From Bacillus coahuilensis m4-4 (lineage in GTDB: Bacteria > Bacillota > Bacilli > Bacillales > Bacillaceae_K): 44,625 nt of DNA. Below are positions 1 through 8,409 of the stretch, piece by piece (position 1 is the stretch's first letter; each line of letters begins with the position of its first letter). The DNA lies in assembly GCF_000171615.1 (NCBI RefSeq), contig NZ_ABFU01000009.1:1-44625 (forward strand), in the 5' to 3' direction. The notes under the pieces were generated by a model that was given only the letters and a program-made list of their open reading frames with translations, searched no databases and was not told the DNA's origin. The position numbers and the translations under genes were made by a program.

Positions 1-560
1 AAAAAGGGGGAAAGAGCCCCGCGTTAGGGAAAGCGCCCCCCCCAAGAAGGAAAAAAAAGGAGAAAGAGACCCGCGTTGGGTTAACCGCGCCCCCCAGGAA
101 GGAGAAAAAAGAGAGAAGGGCCCCGCGTTAGGGTAGGCGCCTCTCCCAAGAAGAAGAAAAAAGAGAAAAGAGCCCCGCGCTTTGGACAGCGCCCCTCCCA
201 AAAAGAAGAAAAAGGGGAGAAGAGACACGCGCTTGGGACAGCGCCCCTCCCAAGAAGGAGAAAAATAGAGAAGAGCCCCGCGTTAGGGTAAGCGGGCCTC
301 CCAAGAAGAAGAAAAAAGAGAGAAGAGACACGCGCTTGGGACAGCGCGCCCCCCAAGAAGAAGAAAAAAGGGTGAAGAGACACGCGCTTGCGACAGCGCG
401 CCCCCCAAGAAGAAGAAAAAAGGGAGAAGAGCCCCGCGCTTGCGACAGCGCGCCTCCCAAGAGAAAGAAAAAAGGGAGAAGAGACACGCGCTAGGGTAAG
501 CGCGCCCCCCAAGAAGGAGAAAAAAGAGAGAAGAGACACGCGCTTGCGACAGCGCCCCCC
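1..560. repeat. 52-bp tandem repeat array, about 11 degenerate units
   Basis: The unit has two halves. One is a purine-only tract on the plus strand (AAGAAGAAGAAAAAAGAG-like). The other is a GC-rich block with a small inverted repeat, GCGC-TTGGGACA-GCGC, followed by a C run. The second GCGC falls at about 33, 87, 137, 189, 241, 292 (GCGG), 344, 396, 448, 500 and 552, so the period is 52 bp with 50-54 at the left edge. Units differ by substitutions more than indels. Because 52 is not a multiple of 3, the long open frames here cycle through all frames and are not genes. The array probably continues left of the window. From 561 to about 650 the DNA stays C-rich without a clear repeat. I do not know a named family for this. 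Confidence 0.9.
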
Positions 561-687
561 CCCCCAACGAAGATAATACAGAAAAGAGCCCCTTCCGCCC
601 CCCCACGCACTTCCTACTCCAAGCCTTTGCCCCTGCCCTAACCCATAGTGTAAAATGAGTACTATTCAAGGATACGGAGTGAAAAAG

Positions 688-1662
688 ATGAAAGTGTTAG
701 TAACAGGCGCAGCAGGATTTATTGGCTATTCCATTAGTAAGAGACTTTTACAAGAAGGGGTAGAAGTGGTAGGGGTAGACAACTTAAATGATTATTATGA
801 TGTGAGGTTAAAAGAAGCTCGTTTACATCAGCTAAACCAACAAGGTTTTACCTTTTATCAAGAGAGTGTAGAAAACAGGGCTGCTATGGACACCATATTC
901 CATAAGGAACGGCCAACTCATGTCATCCATTTCGCAGGACAAGCGGGGGTTCGATATAGCTTGGAAAATCCTGAAGCCTACATCAACGGAAATCTTGTAG
1001 GGTTTTATCAAATGATGGAGTTAAGTAAGGAGTATAGCATTCAGCATTTTTTATTTGCTTCTTCAAGCTCTGTGTATGGCGATCGACAACATCAAAAAGA
1101 CAAGCCTTTTAACGAAGAGGATCGAACGGATACACCGGCAAGCTTGTATGCGGCAACGAAGAAATCAAATGAAATGATGAGCTATTCATATAGTCAGTTA
1201 TTTTCTATCCCTGTGACGGGATTGAGATTTTTTACAGTGTATGGACCATGGGGGCGACCTGATATGGCTTATTATTCATTTGCCCAAAAAATGGTTCAGG
1301 GTGAATCGATTACGGTTTTTCACAACGGAGAGATGTCTAGAGATTATACCTATATTGATGATGCGATAGAATCCGTTTGGCGTCTTTTACATAATCCTTC
1401 AGAGGAACGTGTGCCATACCAAGTCTATAACATTGGTAGTTCCTCTCCAGTCAGGTTAACCAGCTTAATAGAAGAATTGGAGCTTGGATTAAATAAAAAG
1501 GCTCACATCCACTATGCCCCCTTTCAAAAAGGTGATGTGACTCATACGTTTGCAGATGTAGAGAAGCTGTTGGAACGTGTTAACTATAAACCAACCACTT
1601 CTTTTCGACAGGGGATGAAAGATTTCATAGGATGGTTCACAGAATATACGGGTAAAGGGTAA
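688..1662 (+). CDS. NAD-dependent epimerase, UDP-glucuronate 4-epimerase-like
   Basis: This is an extended short-chain dehydrogenase of the nucleotide-sugar epimerase type. The NAD-binding motif GAAGFIG is at residues 7-13, a serine-rich strand ending SSSVYGD at about 125-132, and the catalytic Tyr/Lys pair in YAATK at 154-158. The N-terminal stretch VDNLNDYYDVRLKEARL is typical of UDP-glucuronate/UDP-galacturonate 4-epimerases (GAE/CapI-like), which make precursors for surface polysaccharide. I chose ATG 688 because GGAG at 676-679 sits 8 nt upstream and the protein then begins MKVLVTG as in the family. An in-frame ATG at 655 has no ribosome binding site; GTG 679 is possible. No other polysaccharide genes are nearby, so the exact sugar is an inference. 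Confidence 0.85.
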   Translation: MKVLVTGAAGFIGYSISKRLLQEGVEVVGVDNLNDYYDVRLKEARLHQLNQQGFTFYQESVENRAAMDTIFHKERPTHVIHFAGQAGVRYSLENPEAYINGNLVGFYQMMELSKEYSIQHFLFASSSSVYGDRQHQKDKPFNEEDRTDTPASLYAATKKSNEMMSYSYSQLFSIPVTGLRFFTVYGPWGRPDMAYYSFAQKMVQGESITVFHNGEMSRDYTYIDDAIESVWRLLHNPSEERVPYQVYNIGSSSPVRLTSLIEELELGLNKKAHIHYAPFQKGDVTHTFADVEKLLERVNYKPTTSFRQGMKDFIGWFTEYTGKG

Positions 1663-1694
1663 ATAGGTATTTACAGAGGATGGATAGGAGGAGT

Positions 1695-1748
1695 ATGATA
1701 CTGTTCATTAAAACAAAACCAACTGAACCATTGGAGGAAGTATCGTGA
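1695..1748 (+). CDS. Possible 17-residue leader peptide before the Ktr gene
   Basis: A short frame (MILFIKTKPTEPLEEVS) begins just after an AGGAGGAG sequence at 1686-1693 and ends in a TGA that overlaps the GTG start of the potassium transporter gene. The arrangement would allow translational coupling. Against it, the spacing between GGAGG and ATG is only about 3 nt, and a frame this short can occur by chance. No family is recognised. Confidence 0.22.
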   Translation: MILFIKTKPTEPLEEVS

Positions 1749-3073
1749 AAAAATTAAAGAGAATGGTGATTGCGTTAAATCCTTCTCAGCTACTTGTCTT
1801 AGTATTCTTAGCGGGTATAACGTTTGGTGCGTTTTTCCTTAGACTTCCCTTTGCGACAACAGATGGGATCACGATTACAGATGCATTCTTCACGGCCACT
1901 TCAGCCATGACAGTAACGGGTCTTGCTTCAGTAGATACGGGGACGACGTTTACTCTTTTTGGAGAACTTGTCATATTAGCTCTTATTCAGCTTGGTGGAC
2001 TTGGAATCATGACATTTGCCGTACTTATATATATTCTTCTTGGTCGAAAGATTGGACTAAAGGAAAGAATGCTCGTACAGCAGGCATTGAACCATATTCA
2101 TTTAGGTGGCGTCATTGCACTTGTTCGCAAGTTGTTTATTTATTCCATTGTGATTGAGCTACTCGCAACTGGGCTACTTAGTATTCGCTGGGTGCCTCAA
2201 TACGGTTGGGCAGAGGGAATGTATGTAAGTTTCTTTCATAGTGTATCCGCCTTTAATAACGCTGGCTTTTCCGTATGGTCTGATAGCTTAAGTCAATACG
2301 CTTTTGATCCTGTTATAAACGTGATTATTCCTTTTTTATTTATTGTCGGAGGAATTGGGTTTACGGTCCTCGTAGACTTATGGAGTAAGGATAAAATTCG
2401 TAAGCTTAGCCTGCATACAAAGCTAATGATTGTCGGGACTCTTGTGCTCAACGTGGTGGCCACCTTAACCATTCTCCTATTAGAATATCAAAACCCAGCA
2501 ACACTGGGTTCTCTTTCCTTTTTTGATAAACTACAGGCAGCCTTTTTCCAAGGCGTATCACCAAGAACAGCAGGATTTAACACGATTGATATTGGAAGCA
2601 TGGATGAATCTAGCTTGTTTTTTATGATGTTTCTCATGTTTATTGGAGGAGGAAGTGCGTCGACAGCTGGTGGGATTAAGCTTACGACCTTTATCATTAT
2701 CGCGTTAGCCGTCATCACCTTTATAAAAGGAAAACGAGAAGTCGTGATATGGCGGAAGACCATTCCAACTATGCAAGTGTACCGCGCTCTTTCTATCACG
2801 ACAATGGGTGTATTATTTGCAGGCCTAGCTATCTTTCTCTTAAATATCACAGATACCATGGCCTTCTTTCCCATCGCATTTGAAGTCGTGTCAGCGTTTG
2901 GGACCGTTGGTTTATCCATGGGGATTACCGGTAGTTTGTCTATAGTAGGGAAGTGGATTATTATGATCGTCATGGTTATTGGAAAGCTTGGACCTCTTAC
3001 ATTAGCTTTTACACTAACCAGAACATCACAAGTCAAAATTTCCTATCCAGAAGAGGAAGTATTAACTGGATGA
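1745..3073 (+). CDS. Ktr/Trk-type K+ channel subunit (KtrB/KtrD-like, TrkH family)
   Basis: This is an integral membrane K+ translocating subunit of a Na+-dependent Ktr system, 442 residues like Bacillus KtrB/KtrD. The fold has four pore repeats, each with a filter glycine. They are visible in TVTGLA (G59), SAFNNAGFS (G174), SPRTAGFN (G277) and SAFGTVGLS (G389). The glycine-rich GGGSASTAGG at 301-310 is the flexible intramembrane loop typical of KtrB. The GTG start at 1745 has GGAGG 7 nt upstream. In Ktr systems a cytoplasmic RCK partner (KtrA/KtrC) gates this subunit; no such gene is in the window, as is common for KtrD-type loci. A bidirectional terminator follows at once. KtrB versus KtrD cannot be settled here. 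Confidence 0.92.
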   Translation: MKKLKRMVIALNPSQLLVLVFLAGITFGAFFLRLPFATTDGITITDAFFTATSAMTVTGLASVDTGTTFTLFGELVILALIQLGGLGIMTFAVLIYILLGRKIGLKERMLVQQALNHIHLGGVIALVRKLFIYSIVIELLATGLLSIRWVPQYGWAEGMYVSFFHSVSAFNNAGFSVWSDSLSQYAFDPVINVIIPFLFIVGGIGFTVLVDLWSKDKIRKLSLHTKLMIVGTLVLNVVATLTILLLEYQNPATLGSLSFFDKLQAAFFQGVSPRTAGFNTIDIGSMDESSLFFMMFLMFIGGGSASTAGGIKLTTFIIIALAVITFIKGKREVVIWRKTIPTMQVYRALSITTMGVLFAGLAIFLLNITDTMAFFPIAFEVVSAFGTVGLSMGITGSLSIVGKWIIMIVMVIGKLGPLTLAFTLTRTSQVKISYPEEEVLTG

Positions 3074-3080
3074 TGAGGCC

Positions 3081-3133
3081 AAAAAAGCTGACTCGTAGAT
3101 TCGCAGAATGCGAACGTAGAGTCAGCTTTTTTT
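3081..3133. terminator. Bidirectional intrinsic terminator
   Basis: The stem AGCTGACTC (3086-3094) pairs with GAGTCAGCT (3119-3127), with an A run before it and a T run after it. It serves the converging Ktr and permease genes, and the stop codon of the permease lies inside the 3' arm. Confidence 0.88.
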
Positions 3134-5176
3134 ATTGTAGAAACGGAGGAATGTTGTCTTCCGTGAAAAAAGATAGGTTTGATTCCCATTTGAATCTGAA
3201 AGTAGACCTATATACAAGATGTCTTCTTGGTAATCATAATAATCTTTACTATTAAGATCAAGCACCTGTTGAATCTCTTTTTTGTCTGTGTATTCTAAAA
3301 TGGTAATGTCCTGTTCAATTCCTTGCATTTCTAATTCTCCCGGTTGAAAAACGATTTCTGGATAGGGTAGAGTATTTCTTAATTCTGCTGTGAACTCAAC
3401 CAGTTCCATTCTTTCGAAGTCATCGGCTGTGACTTCAAGCTCTTCTAAATACCCTTTCTCTCTTAACCATTCGTTGACATGTACATAAGAGTCTAAGATA
3501 TGGTAATCCAAGAACGGATGATATCTATCATTCTTTTGAGATAGCTCAGCACGATAGTTAGAAGCCTGATATATTTTTTCCTCTTGATCAAATGTCATTT
3601 CAAGAATATCTTGCTTTAACAACGCTTTAAACTGCTTAACTTCTTCTGGATCTAAAATAGCGATGGTTTTATCATATAGCCATTCTGAATGTAACGTAAT
3701 TTTATCTGTTTCTTTATCGATAGAGTCAAATCCATACCGGTCCTTTTTAAATTCAGGCGTTTCGACTAACAATCTTAGAGCATTTTTAATCTTCTCATCA
3801 CTCAAATCAACTGTATAAGCACGTGAAAATGTTGAACCGTTCTCTAGTTTGTATTGGAAATTAACCGTTCTTAACTCCTCATTCCACTGACGAGAATACG
3901 TTTTATATGGATTTTGTGCGACGATTTCATGAACGAGCGCTGTGTTGCTAATTAAATTGCGGTCCGAGCTGAAGGTATATCTTTCTTCATAACTATCGTA
4001 ATAACTATCGTAATAGTATACTTGATTACCATACTCTGGTACCTCCACATACACTTCGTCAATTTCATTTTCACTAGGAATACGAGTTTCGTATCCATAA
4101 ATATCAAAGTGAAGTGATAGTCCGATTAGGAATATAACAATCGCATAGGCACCATACCCAATGACAAGTTTTTTCAAGGACAGTCTCCACGTTTTATCCA
4201 AAAGCATCTGAGCCACAACATACCCAATTAGTGCGCCAATGACGTATCCAAAATACAGCCATCCAGCAGAGTCTTGACTAACGTGAAAGTAAATCCCTCC
4301 GACAAGCATGGCACATAGTGTGACACCGTATTTAAAAATAGGGCGTAAAAACTTGAACGAGATGATTTGATTGGTCATCTCAAGTGAACGATAGCGATAA
4401 AATAGAAGTCCCACCACAAAGAATAGGATCATTAAAATGGAATACGTCATCCATGATGAAACTGTGAAAACAGGATCTATACCGGATGAATCCAATAGAA
4501 ACTCACCGATGTGATAAAAAGGAAATAAGTGATATCGTGTAGGATTGTATTCTGGGAATCCATACAGAAAGAACGATAAATGAAACGACCCTAACAACGT
4601 AATCCCCATTGGCAAGCCAATTAGAATGTAGGTTAATACTCCTTGCGCAATCGTATTTCCAACCCCTAAACCAACAGCGCTAGAAAGGAGGAAAAAGAAT
4701 AGGCTAAAGAAGGACAGGCATAGCGCCCAAATGATAAACTCTCCCATTGGAATAAAGACAGTAGTTGAGTTAATCAAGGCAATAATTATTCCAATTAGGG
4801 TGTTTGCCCAGATAGGAACGAGTAAAATAGTGGCACCGCCGACCAAATGACTAAAATAGTGTCCCTCTCTTCGGATGGGTAAGCTATGAGAGAAATCTGT
4901 ACTATCTTTTTTGTGTAAATAGCGAAAGATAAACATACCCGTTAAGATAGGAATGGTAAATAGGAAAAACAGCTGTAAAAAATAATCTCCTGTAAATAGA
5001 GTATCTAATAAAGTAGGGGGGTAATTTCTTTCAAAGTTATCATCCGTTGCTCTCATTAAGAGTAGGATAGGAACGGTTAATAATAGCCCAACAAAGTATA
5101 GAAGACTAATCCAACCATGCTGCTTTAAGTCTTGTAAAACAATCCCCATATTAAAGTAAGACGTTTTTAATTTCAT
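3122..5176 (-). CDS. Large ABC-2 type permease of a GntR-regulated transporter
   Basis: This is a protein of about 684 residues. The N-terminal half is hydrophobic, with many membrane segments (for example around WISLLYFVGLLLTVPILLL and the stretches up to the VVAQMLLDKTWR region). The C-terminal half is long, soluble and acidic. This layout fits the permeases found beside GntR/YtrA-type regulators in Bacillaceae. The start is taken as the ATG at 5176, with GGAGGACC about 10 nt upstream; it overlaps the end of the ATPase gene by 26 nt, suggesting coupled translation. It forms the membrane part of the ABC transporter encoded just upstream. The substrate is unknown; related Ytr-type systems respond to cell-wall antibiotics, but that role here is inference. 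Confidence 0.75.
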   Translation of the reverse strand: MKLKTSYFNMGIVLQDLKQHGWISLLYFVGLLLTVPILLLMRATDDNFERNYPPTLLDTLFTGDYFLQLFFLFTIPILTGMFIFRYLHKKDSTDFSHSLPIRREGHYFSHLVGGATILLVPIWANTLIGIIIALINSTTVFIPMGEFIIWALCLSFFSLFFFLLSSAVGLGVGNTIAQGVLTYILIGLPMGITLLGSFHLSFFLYGFPEYNPTRYHLFPFYHIGEFLLDSSGIDPVFTVSSWMTYSILMILFFVVGLLFYRYRSLEMTNQIISFKFLRPIFKYGVTLCAMLVGGIYFHVSQDSAGWLYFGYVIGALIGYVVAQMLLDKTWRLSLKKLVIGYGAYAIVIFLIGLSLHFDIYGYETRIPSENEIDEVYVEVPEYGNQVYYYDSYYDSYEERYTFSSDRNLISNTALVHEIVAQNPYKTYSRQWNEELRTVNFQYKLENGSTFSRAYTVDLSDEKIKNALRLLVETPEFKKDRYGFDSIDKETDKITLHSEWLYDKTIAILDPEEVKQFKALLKQDILEMTFDQEEKIYQASNYRAELSQKNDRYHPFLDYHILDSYVHVNEWLREKGYLEELEVTADDFERMELVEFTAELRNTLPYPEIVFQPGELEMQGIEQDITILEYTDKKEIQQVLDLNSKDYYDYQEDILYIGLLSDSNGNQTYLFSRKTTFLRFYNKKS

Positions 5177-6052
5177 AGCCGAGGTCCTCCATCTCATAAA
5201 TAAAGATTTCTTCTAATGTTAATGGAAGCATATCGAGTACATAAGGTTGAAGCTTTAGAAGGTCTTTTTCAATACCGTTTCGGTTCCCTCTTACAATATA
5301 CAGGTGAACACTACCACGCTGCTCTTGATAGAGAACCTGGAGCTTCTCCTCCATACGAACAGAATGTTCTTCTGATCTGAAAGCCACTTGGATTTTATGA
5401 ATATCTGATTTCAAGTCATCTAGTTCTCGCTCGAGAACAAGCTTCCCTTTATGCATAATCCCAACATGATCACATAAGTCTTCAATTTCACGCAAGTTGT
5501 GGGAAGAGATAATAATCGTCATATCTCGGTCTGCCACTTCTTGGAACAACAAGTTCTTAATTTTTTGTCTCATAACAGGGTCTAACCCGTCAATTGGCTC
5601 ATCTAAAATAAGATAATCTGGCATAGCAGAAAGAGCTAACCAAAAGGCTACCTGGCGCTGCATCCCTTTGGACATGCGGTGCACCTTATGCTTGAAGTCA
5701 ATATTAAATACCTTCTGAAGTTCTTTAAAGCGTTCTTCATTCCAATGATCATAAAAGTGGCGATAATAATCAGCCATCTGTGCGACCGTAGATTGAGGAA
5801 GATAATATAGGGCATCTGGTATAAAAATAACACGTTGCTTCATTTCTATATTTTCATAGATTTCTTTTTCTTGAATTTCAACGGATCCATCATCTGGCTT
5901 GTAAATGCCTGCGAGCATTTTCATTAAGGTCGTTTTACCGGCACCATTCGAACCAAGTAACCCGTAAATACTCCCTTTTTCACGTGTAAGTGAATGCCTT
6001 TTACTGCTTCTTGCGATTCAAAGCGTTTTGTGACATTCGTAACGGTAATCAT
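5151..6052 (-). CDS. ABC transporter ATP-binding protein, frameshifted
   Basis: This nucleotide-binding subunit pairs with the permease that overlaps its 3' end. Reading from ATG 6052, right after the GntR stop (TAA-ATG), gives MITVTNVTKRFESQEAVKG and then breaks in a run of five T (5976-5980, plus strand). One more base restores GSIYGLLGSNGAGKTTLMKMLAG, that is the Walker A motif. The intact remainder carries the signature region MSKGMQRQVAFWLAL, Walker B YLILDEPIDGLD and the switch histidine in ISSHNLREIE. As read, Walker A is out of frame, so the protein would be dead. Both sides are well conserved, so a missing base from sequencing is the simplest reading. Start support: AAGGAGG upstream within the end of the GntR gene. 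Confidence 0.85.
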
Positions 6053-6433
6053 TTAGTTTCCTCCTTCCTTGTCTTCTTCTGCTTGTTCTATCAATTTAAG
6101 TAGTTCTTCCTTTGTTAACCCAAGGTAAAATGCTTCATTAATCAGTTTTGTTAATTCCTCTTTCACGCGTTCCAGCTTCCTTTCTTGAACTTTTTCTTCA
6201 AGTAGAGACACATAGCTCCCTTTTCCAGGGAGTGAATAAACAAATCCTTCATGCTCTAATTCGCGGTACGCTTTCTGGATGGTATTAGGATTTACGGTTA
6301 AATCTTTCGATAAACTTCGAACGGAAGGGAGCTTTTCATCAGGACGTAAAGCCCCAGAAATAATGAGTTCTTTTACTTTCTCTACAAGCTGTTCATAGAT
6401 TGGCTTCCGACTGCGAATATCTAATTCAAACAT
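6053..6433 (-). CDS. GntR-family transcriptional regulator (YtrA-like)
   Basis: This is a 126-residue regulator. It has an N-terminal winged helix typical of GntR (PIYEQLVEKVKELIISG, LPSVRSLSKDLTVNPNTIQKAYREL, GKGSYV) and a short helical tail, the arrangement of the YtrA subfamily. Such proteins repress the ABC operon they head. The start at 6433 follows AAAGGAGG by 6 nt; a longer frame from 6463 would run through that ribosome binding site. The ATPase gene starts right after its stop codon, so regulator, ATPase and permease form one operon. The inverted repeat at 6498-6529 is a candidate self-operator. Confidence 0.9.
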   Translation of the reverse strand: MFELDIRSRKPIYEQLVEKVKELIISGALRPDEKLPSVRSLSKDLTVNPNTIQKAYRELEHEGFVYSLPGKGSYVSLLEEKVQERKLERVKEELTKLINEAFYLGLTKEELLKLIEQAEEDKEGGN

Positions 6434-6497
6434 GTGAAACCTCCTTTCGTCGTTCTTATTCATACCGATTAGGATAGGGTACTTTTCATGTAGTAAT

Positions 6498-6529
6498 GTG
6501 TATTAACTGTATTATTTGTTATAGTACAC
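6498..6529. promoter_or_regulatory. Candidate operator of the GntR-type regulator
   Basis: GTGTATTAAC (6498-6507) and GTTATAGTACAC (6518-6529) form an imperfect inverted repeat upstream of the regulator gene. YtrA-type regulators bind such spaced GTGTA/TACAC dyads near their own promoter. The assignment rests on position and symmetry only. Confidence 0.4.
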
Positions 6530-6788
6530 TTAGAGCATACTCGCTTTCCAACAATTTGTAAATAGGTTTTTGTCATCTTATTGTAATAATTTTTATGAAC
6601 GAATAGTATAGGTTGATGCTAATGGAATGGAGAGAAAAGGCGATAAAAGATTTTCGTCAAGCGACAGATGGAGTCCTAAGTGAAAGAGGAATCTTAAAGT
6701 AATTCCTATATCTTCCTGTTTTACCATCAAAAAAGTTGGGTATAACACCTGTTTACGGATCTTAGTAACTTCTCATAGGAAGTTCTAT

Positions 6789-6824
6789 CCTCTATACTAT
6801 TCTTCTATATATATAGTATAGGGG
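6789..6824 (+). promoter_or_regulatory. Hairpin overlapping the ribosome binding region of the peptidase gene
   Basis: CCTCTATACTAT (6789-6800) can pair fully, with one G-U pair, with ATAGTATAGGGG (6813-6824). The 3' arm contains AGGGG, the only Shine-Dalgarno-like sequence before the GTG start. If transcribed, it would hide the ribosome binding site. As DNA it could equally be an operator overlapping the promoter. Confidence 0.45.
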
Positions 6825-6827
6825 TGG

Positions 6828-7286
6828 GTGTATAGAGTGGTGGACAACATACAAAAGAATATACAGTCCGTACGACTTCGAGCCGAAAGCAATGTAAATA
6901 TAATCATTAAAGATTATTTTCCTGAGAATAAGCTAGTTGGGGGGAAGTATCATGTAGGTAGCCATACGGTTACGGTTTTTATTGAAGAAATTCGTAAGCA
7001 ATGCCTACAAATTTTCCAGTCCGAAGAGCCGTTACAAGATTTTATTACAATCGTGACTGCTCATGAAATTGGTCATGCAGAGGACGTGGAGCTGCTAGAT
7101 TTAATTGATCAACTTGACACAGCGACATCAGAAAAAGAGAAAGTATTGATAAAGTTAAAAATTGAAGAGAATGCGTGGGATTTTGCTGCAACCATCATTC
7201 CTAGAAGACTTGAAGGTATGTTGACAGTGATTCGAGGGATTTCTTTGCAATTATATTATGACCAACTAGAAGAAAGAGTATCGTAA
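6828..7286 (+). CDS. Small HExxH metallopeptidase, ImmA/IrrE-like
   Basis: This is a 152-residue cytoplasmic protein without signal peptide or membrane segment. HEIGH at residues 79-83 is a zinc-binding HExxH motif in a helix (TIVTAHEIGHAEDVEL). About 30 residues later, EENAWDFAATIIP (113-125) matches the pattern of the third-ligand helix in ImmA/IrrE (M78) peptidases, E..A..FA..LL-P. In that family the peptidase cleaves a repressor or regulator. No helix-turn-helix partner gene lies next to it, so a target cannot be named. The start is uncertain: GTG 6828, 6837 and 6840 are all possible, and the Shine-Dalgarno region lies in a hairpin. It ends in a terminator shared with the converging gene. 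Confidence 0.6.
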   Translation: MYRVVDNIQKNIQSVRLRAESNVNIIIKDYFPENKLVGGKYHVGSHTVTVFIEEIRKQCLQIFQSEEPLQDFITIVTAHEIGHAEDVELLDLIDQLDTATSEKEKVLIKLKIEENAWDFAATIIPRRLEGMLTVIRGISLQLYYDQLEERVS

Positions 7287-7323
7287 CTAAGAATAATCCT
7301 TAGTTATAGATACTCTTATTTTT
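7275..7323. terminator. Bidirectional terminator
   Basis: AGAGTATC plus TAACTAAG pair with CTTAGTTA and GATACTCT (7309-7316), followed by a T-rich tail. It lies between the converging peptidase and CBO0543-type genes and overlaps both 3' ends. Confidence 0.8.
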
Positions 7324-7805
7324 GTCTGTGTCTTCTTTACTCCAAAAATATAGGAGAAGCGTAAAAGATTGCACAACGAGAAAAATAGGAATGGAATAGA
7401 AGGGCTGATATTCATCTTTATAGGATATAACACCAGTAGTGGTAGAAATCCATTCCATCAGAGCCCCCATCGTCGTCCATAAGATGACATAGGGGATAAA
7501 TGAGTGCCTTGCTAATTGAAGCCTGTCCCATATATAAACATAAAAGTAGCTAACGGGTGCGAAAGTAAAATATAACACCAAGTCAAACAGTTCATACCGC
7601 TCTGAATCATTGACTCGGTAGTAATCAAGAAGCCCACCACCAATGGTGAAGTCAAAAAAAGTAGAGCCAGCGAACCCCCATAGTAGAAACAATACAGTCA
7701 TACCTGAAGGTAGTCGTTTCGGTAGAACGAAAAAAGAACGTAGGCAAGGATGAGCAATAGGAGTAGGTACCATTCATTGCTATCAAATTTCTCCCATAAG
7801 ATCAT
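7300..7805 (-). CDS. CBO0543-type membrane protein, frameshifted near the N-terminus
   Basis: This is a small polytopic membrane protein of unknown function. From ATG 7805, with GGGAGGG about 10 nt upstream, the reading is MILWEKFDSNEWYLLLLLILAYVLF. A run of six A (7730-7735, plus strand) then breaks the frame. One more base leads into FVLPKRLPSGMTVLFLLWGFAGSTFFDF, as expected for this family. The rest has several hydrophobic helices and the FTIGGGLLDYY and YELFD segments. It overlaps the end of the upstream membrane protein gene by about 23 nt, so the two are cotranscribed. The homopolymer break is probably a sequencing indel. Confidence 0.7.
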
Positions 7806-8277
7806 AGATTCTGACCCTCCCTATCATCTGACTCTGGTAAAAAGCGTAGGAAAAACAGAGCAATTCCTTCAAGAAGCAGAAATAAAAAACAAAGTGATAT
7901 ACCACATTCCACTTTATGAAAGTGGTGATGTCTAATGGGCTTGCTAATGATGCAATCAAGGACAAAATTCCAGCAAATAATAATAAAAGAACAAGAGTAT
8001 TTCCTATTATCGGGTTTCTTGACACTAGGTGAACAAAAAGTAGGATAAGGGTAGGAGTAAGGATCGAACGGCTAATCAAGTACCCGGTATATAAAAGACC
8101 ATTTTCCGTCACTTCTATCCATTTTAACTCCTCAATAACAATCCAGTTCACATTAATATTCACGATTAACACAATAAAATATAGGCTTGCAAGCTTTGTC
8201 CGTGTGATCGTTGGTTTCAAGATGAGAAGGACAGACACCGTAACCCAAGATAAACAAAACATGACGACAAATCCCAT
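7783..8277 (-). CDS. Polytopic membrane protein of unknown function
   Basis: This is a 164-residue protein, almost entirely hydrophobic, with about five membrane segments (MGFVVMFCLSWVTVSVLLIL at the start, then LASLYFIVLIVNINV, SILTPTLILLFVHLV, LVLLLLFAGILSLIASL and a C-terminal segment). Such proteins are found in tandem with CBO0543-type proteins in Bacillaceae. Its stop lies inside the downstream gene. No enzymatic motif is visible and no function is proposed. Confidence 0.7.
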   Translation of the reverse strand: MGFVVMFCLSWVTVSVLLILKPTITRTKLASLYFIVLIVNINVNWIVIEELKWIEVTENGLLYTGYLISRSILTPTLILLFVHLVSRNPIIGNTLVLLLLFAGILSLIASLASPLDITTFIKWNVVYHFVFYFCFLKELLCFSYAFYQSQMIGRVRIYDLMGEI

Positions 8278-8344
8278 ATATTCCTCCTGATGATATAGAT
8301 ACGTATTAGTATGTGAGATATGGAAGAAAGTATGCTCTCAAAAT

Positions 8345-8387
8345 AAAAAGGACTCCTTAGAGAGTATTGCTCTCATAGGGAAGCCCT
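8345..8387 (-). terminator. Terminator of the DUF1906 gene
   Basis: On the minus strand AAGGGCTTCCCTATGAGAG can fold with CTCTCTAAGGAGTCCTT, with a bulge and wobble pairs, followed by TTTTTATTTT. It lies just after the stop of the DUF1906 gene. Confidence 0.6.
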
Positions 8388-8409
8388 TGTAAAACCTATT
8401 CCTTACCTC

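Larger units (their letters stand above)
6434..6827. other. Intergenic region between divergent GntR operon and peptidase gene
   Basis: This stretch of about 390 bases has no convincing gene. It holds the candidate GntR operator at 6498-6529 and a hairpin just before the peptidase gene at 6789-6824. A 26-codon frame from ATG 6622 (MEWREKAIKDFRQ...) lacks a ribosome binding site and may be a gene remnant. Confidence 0.5.

Noticed and set aside
81-669. Several open frames on both strands in the first 600 bases
   Set aside because: They are by-products of the 52-bp array: the peptides repeat and change frame with each unit, and there are no ribosome binding sites.
655-687. Earlier ATG 655 for the epimerase gene
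   Set aside because: No ribosome binding site, and the extra 11 residues are not part of the family; GGAG sits correctly for ATG 688.
6622-6702. 26-codon frame MEWREKAIKDFRQ...
   Set aside because: No ribosome binding site and no recognised family; possibly a remnant.
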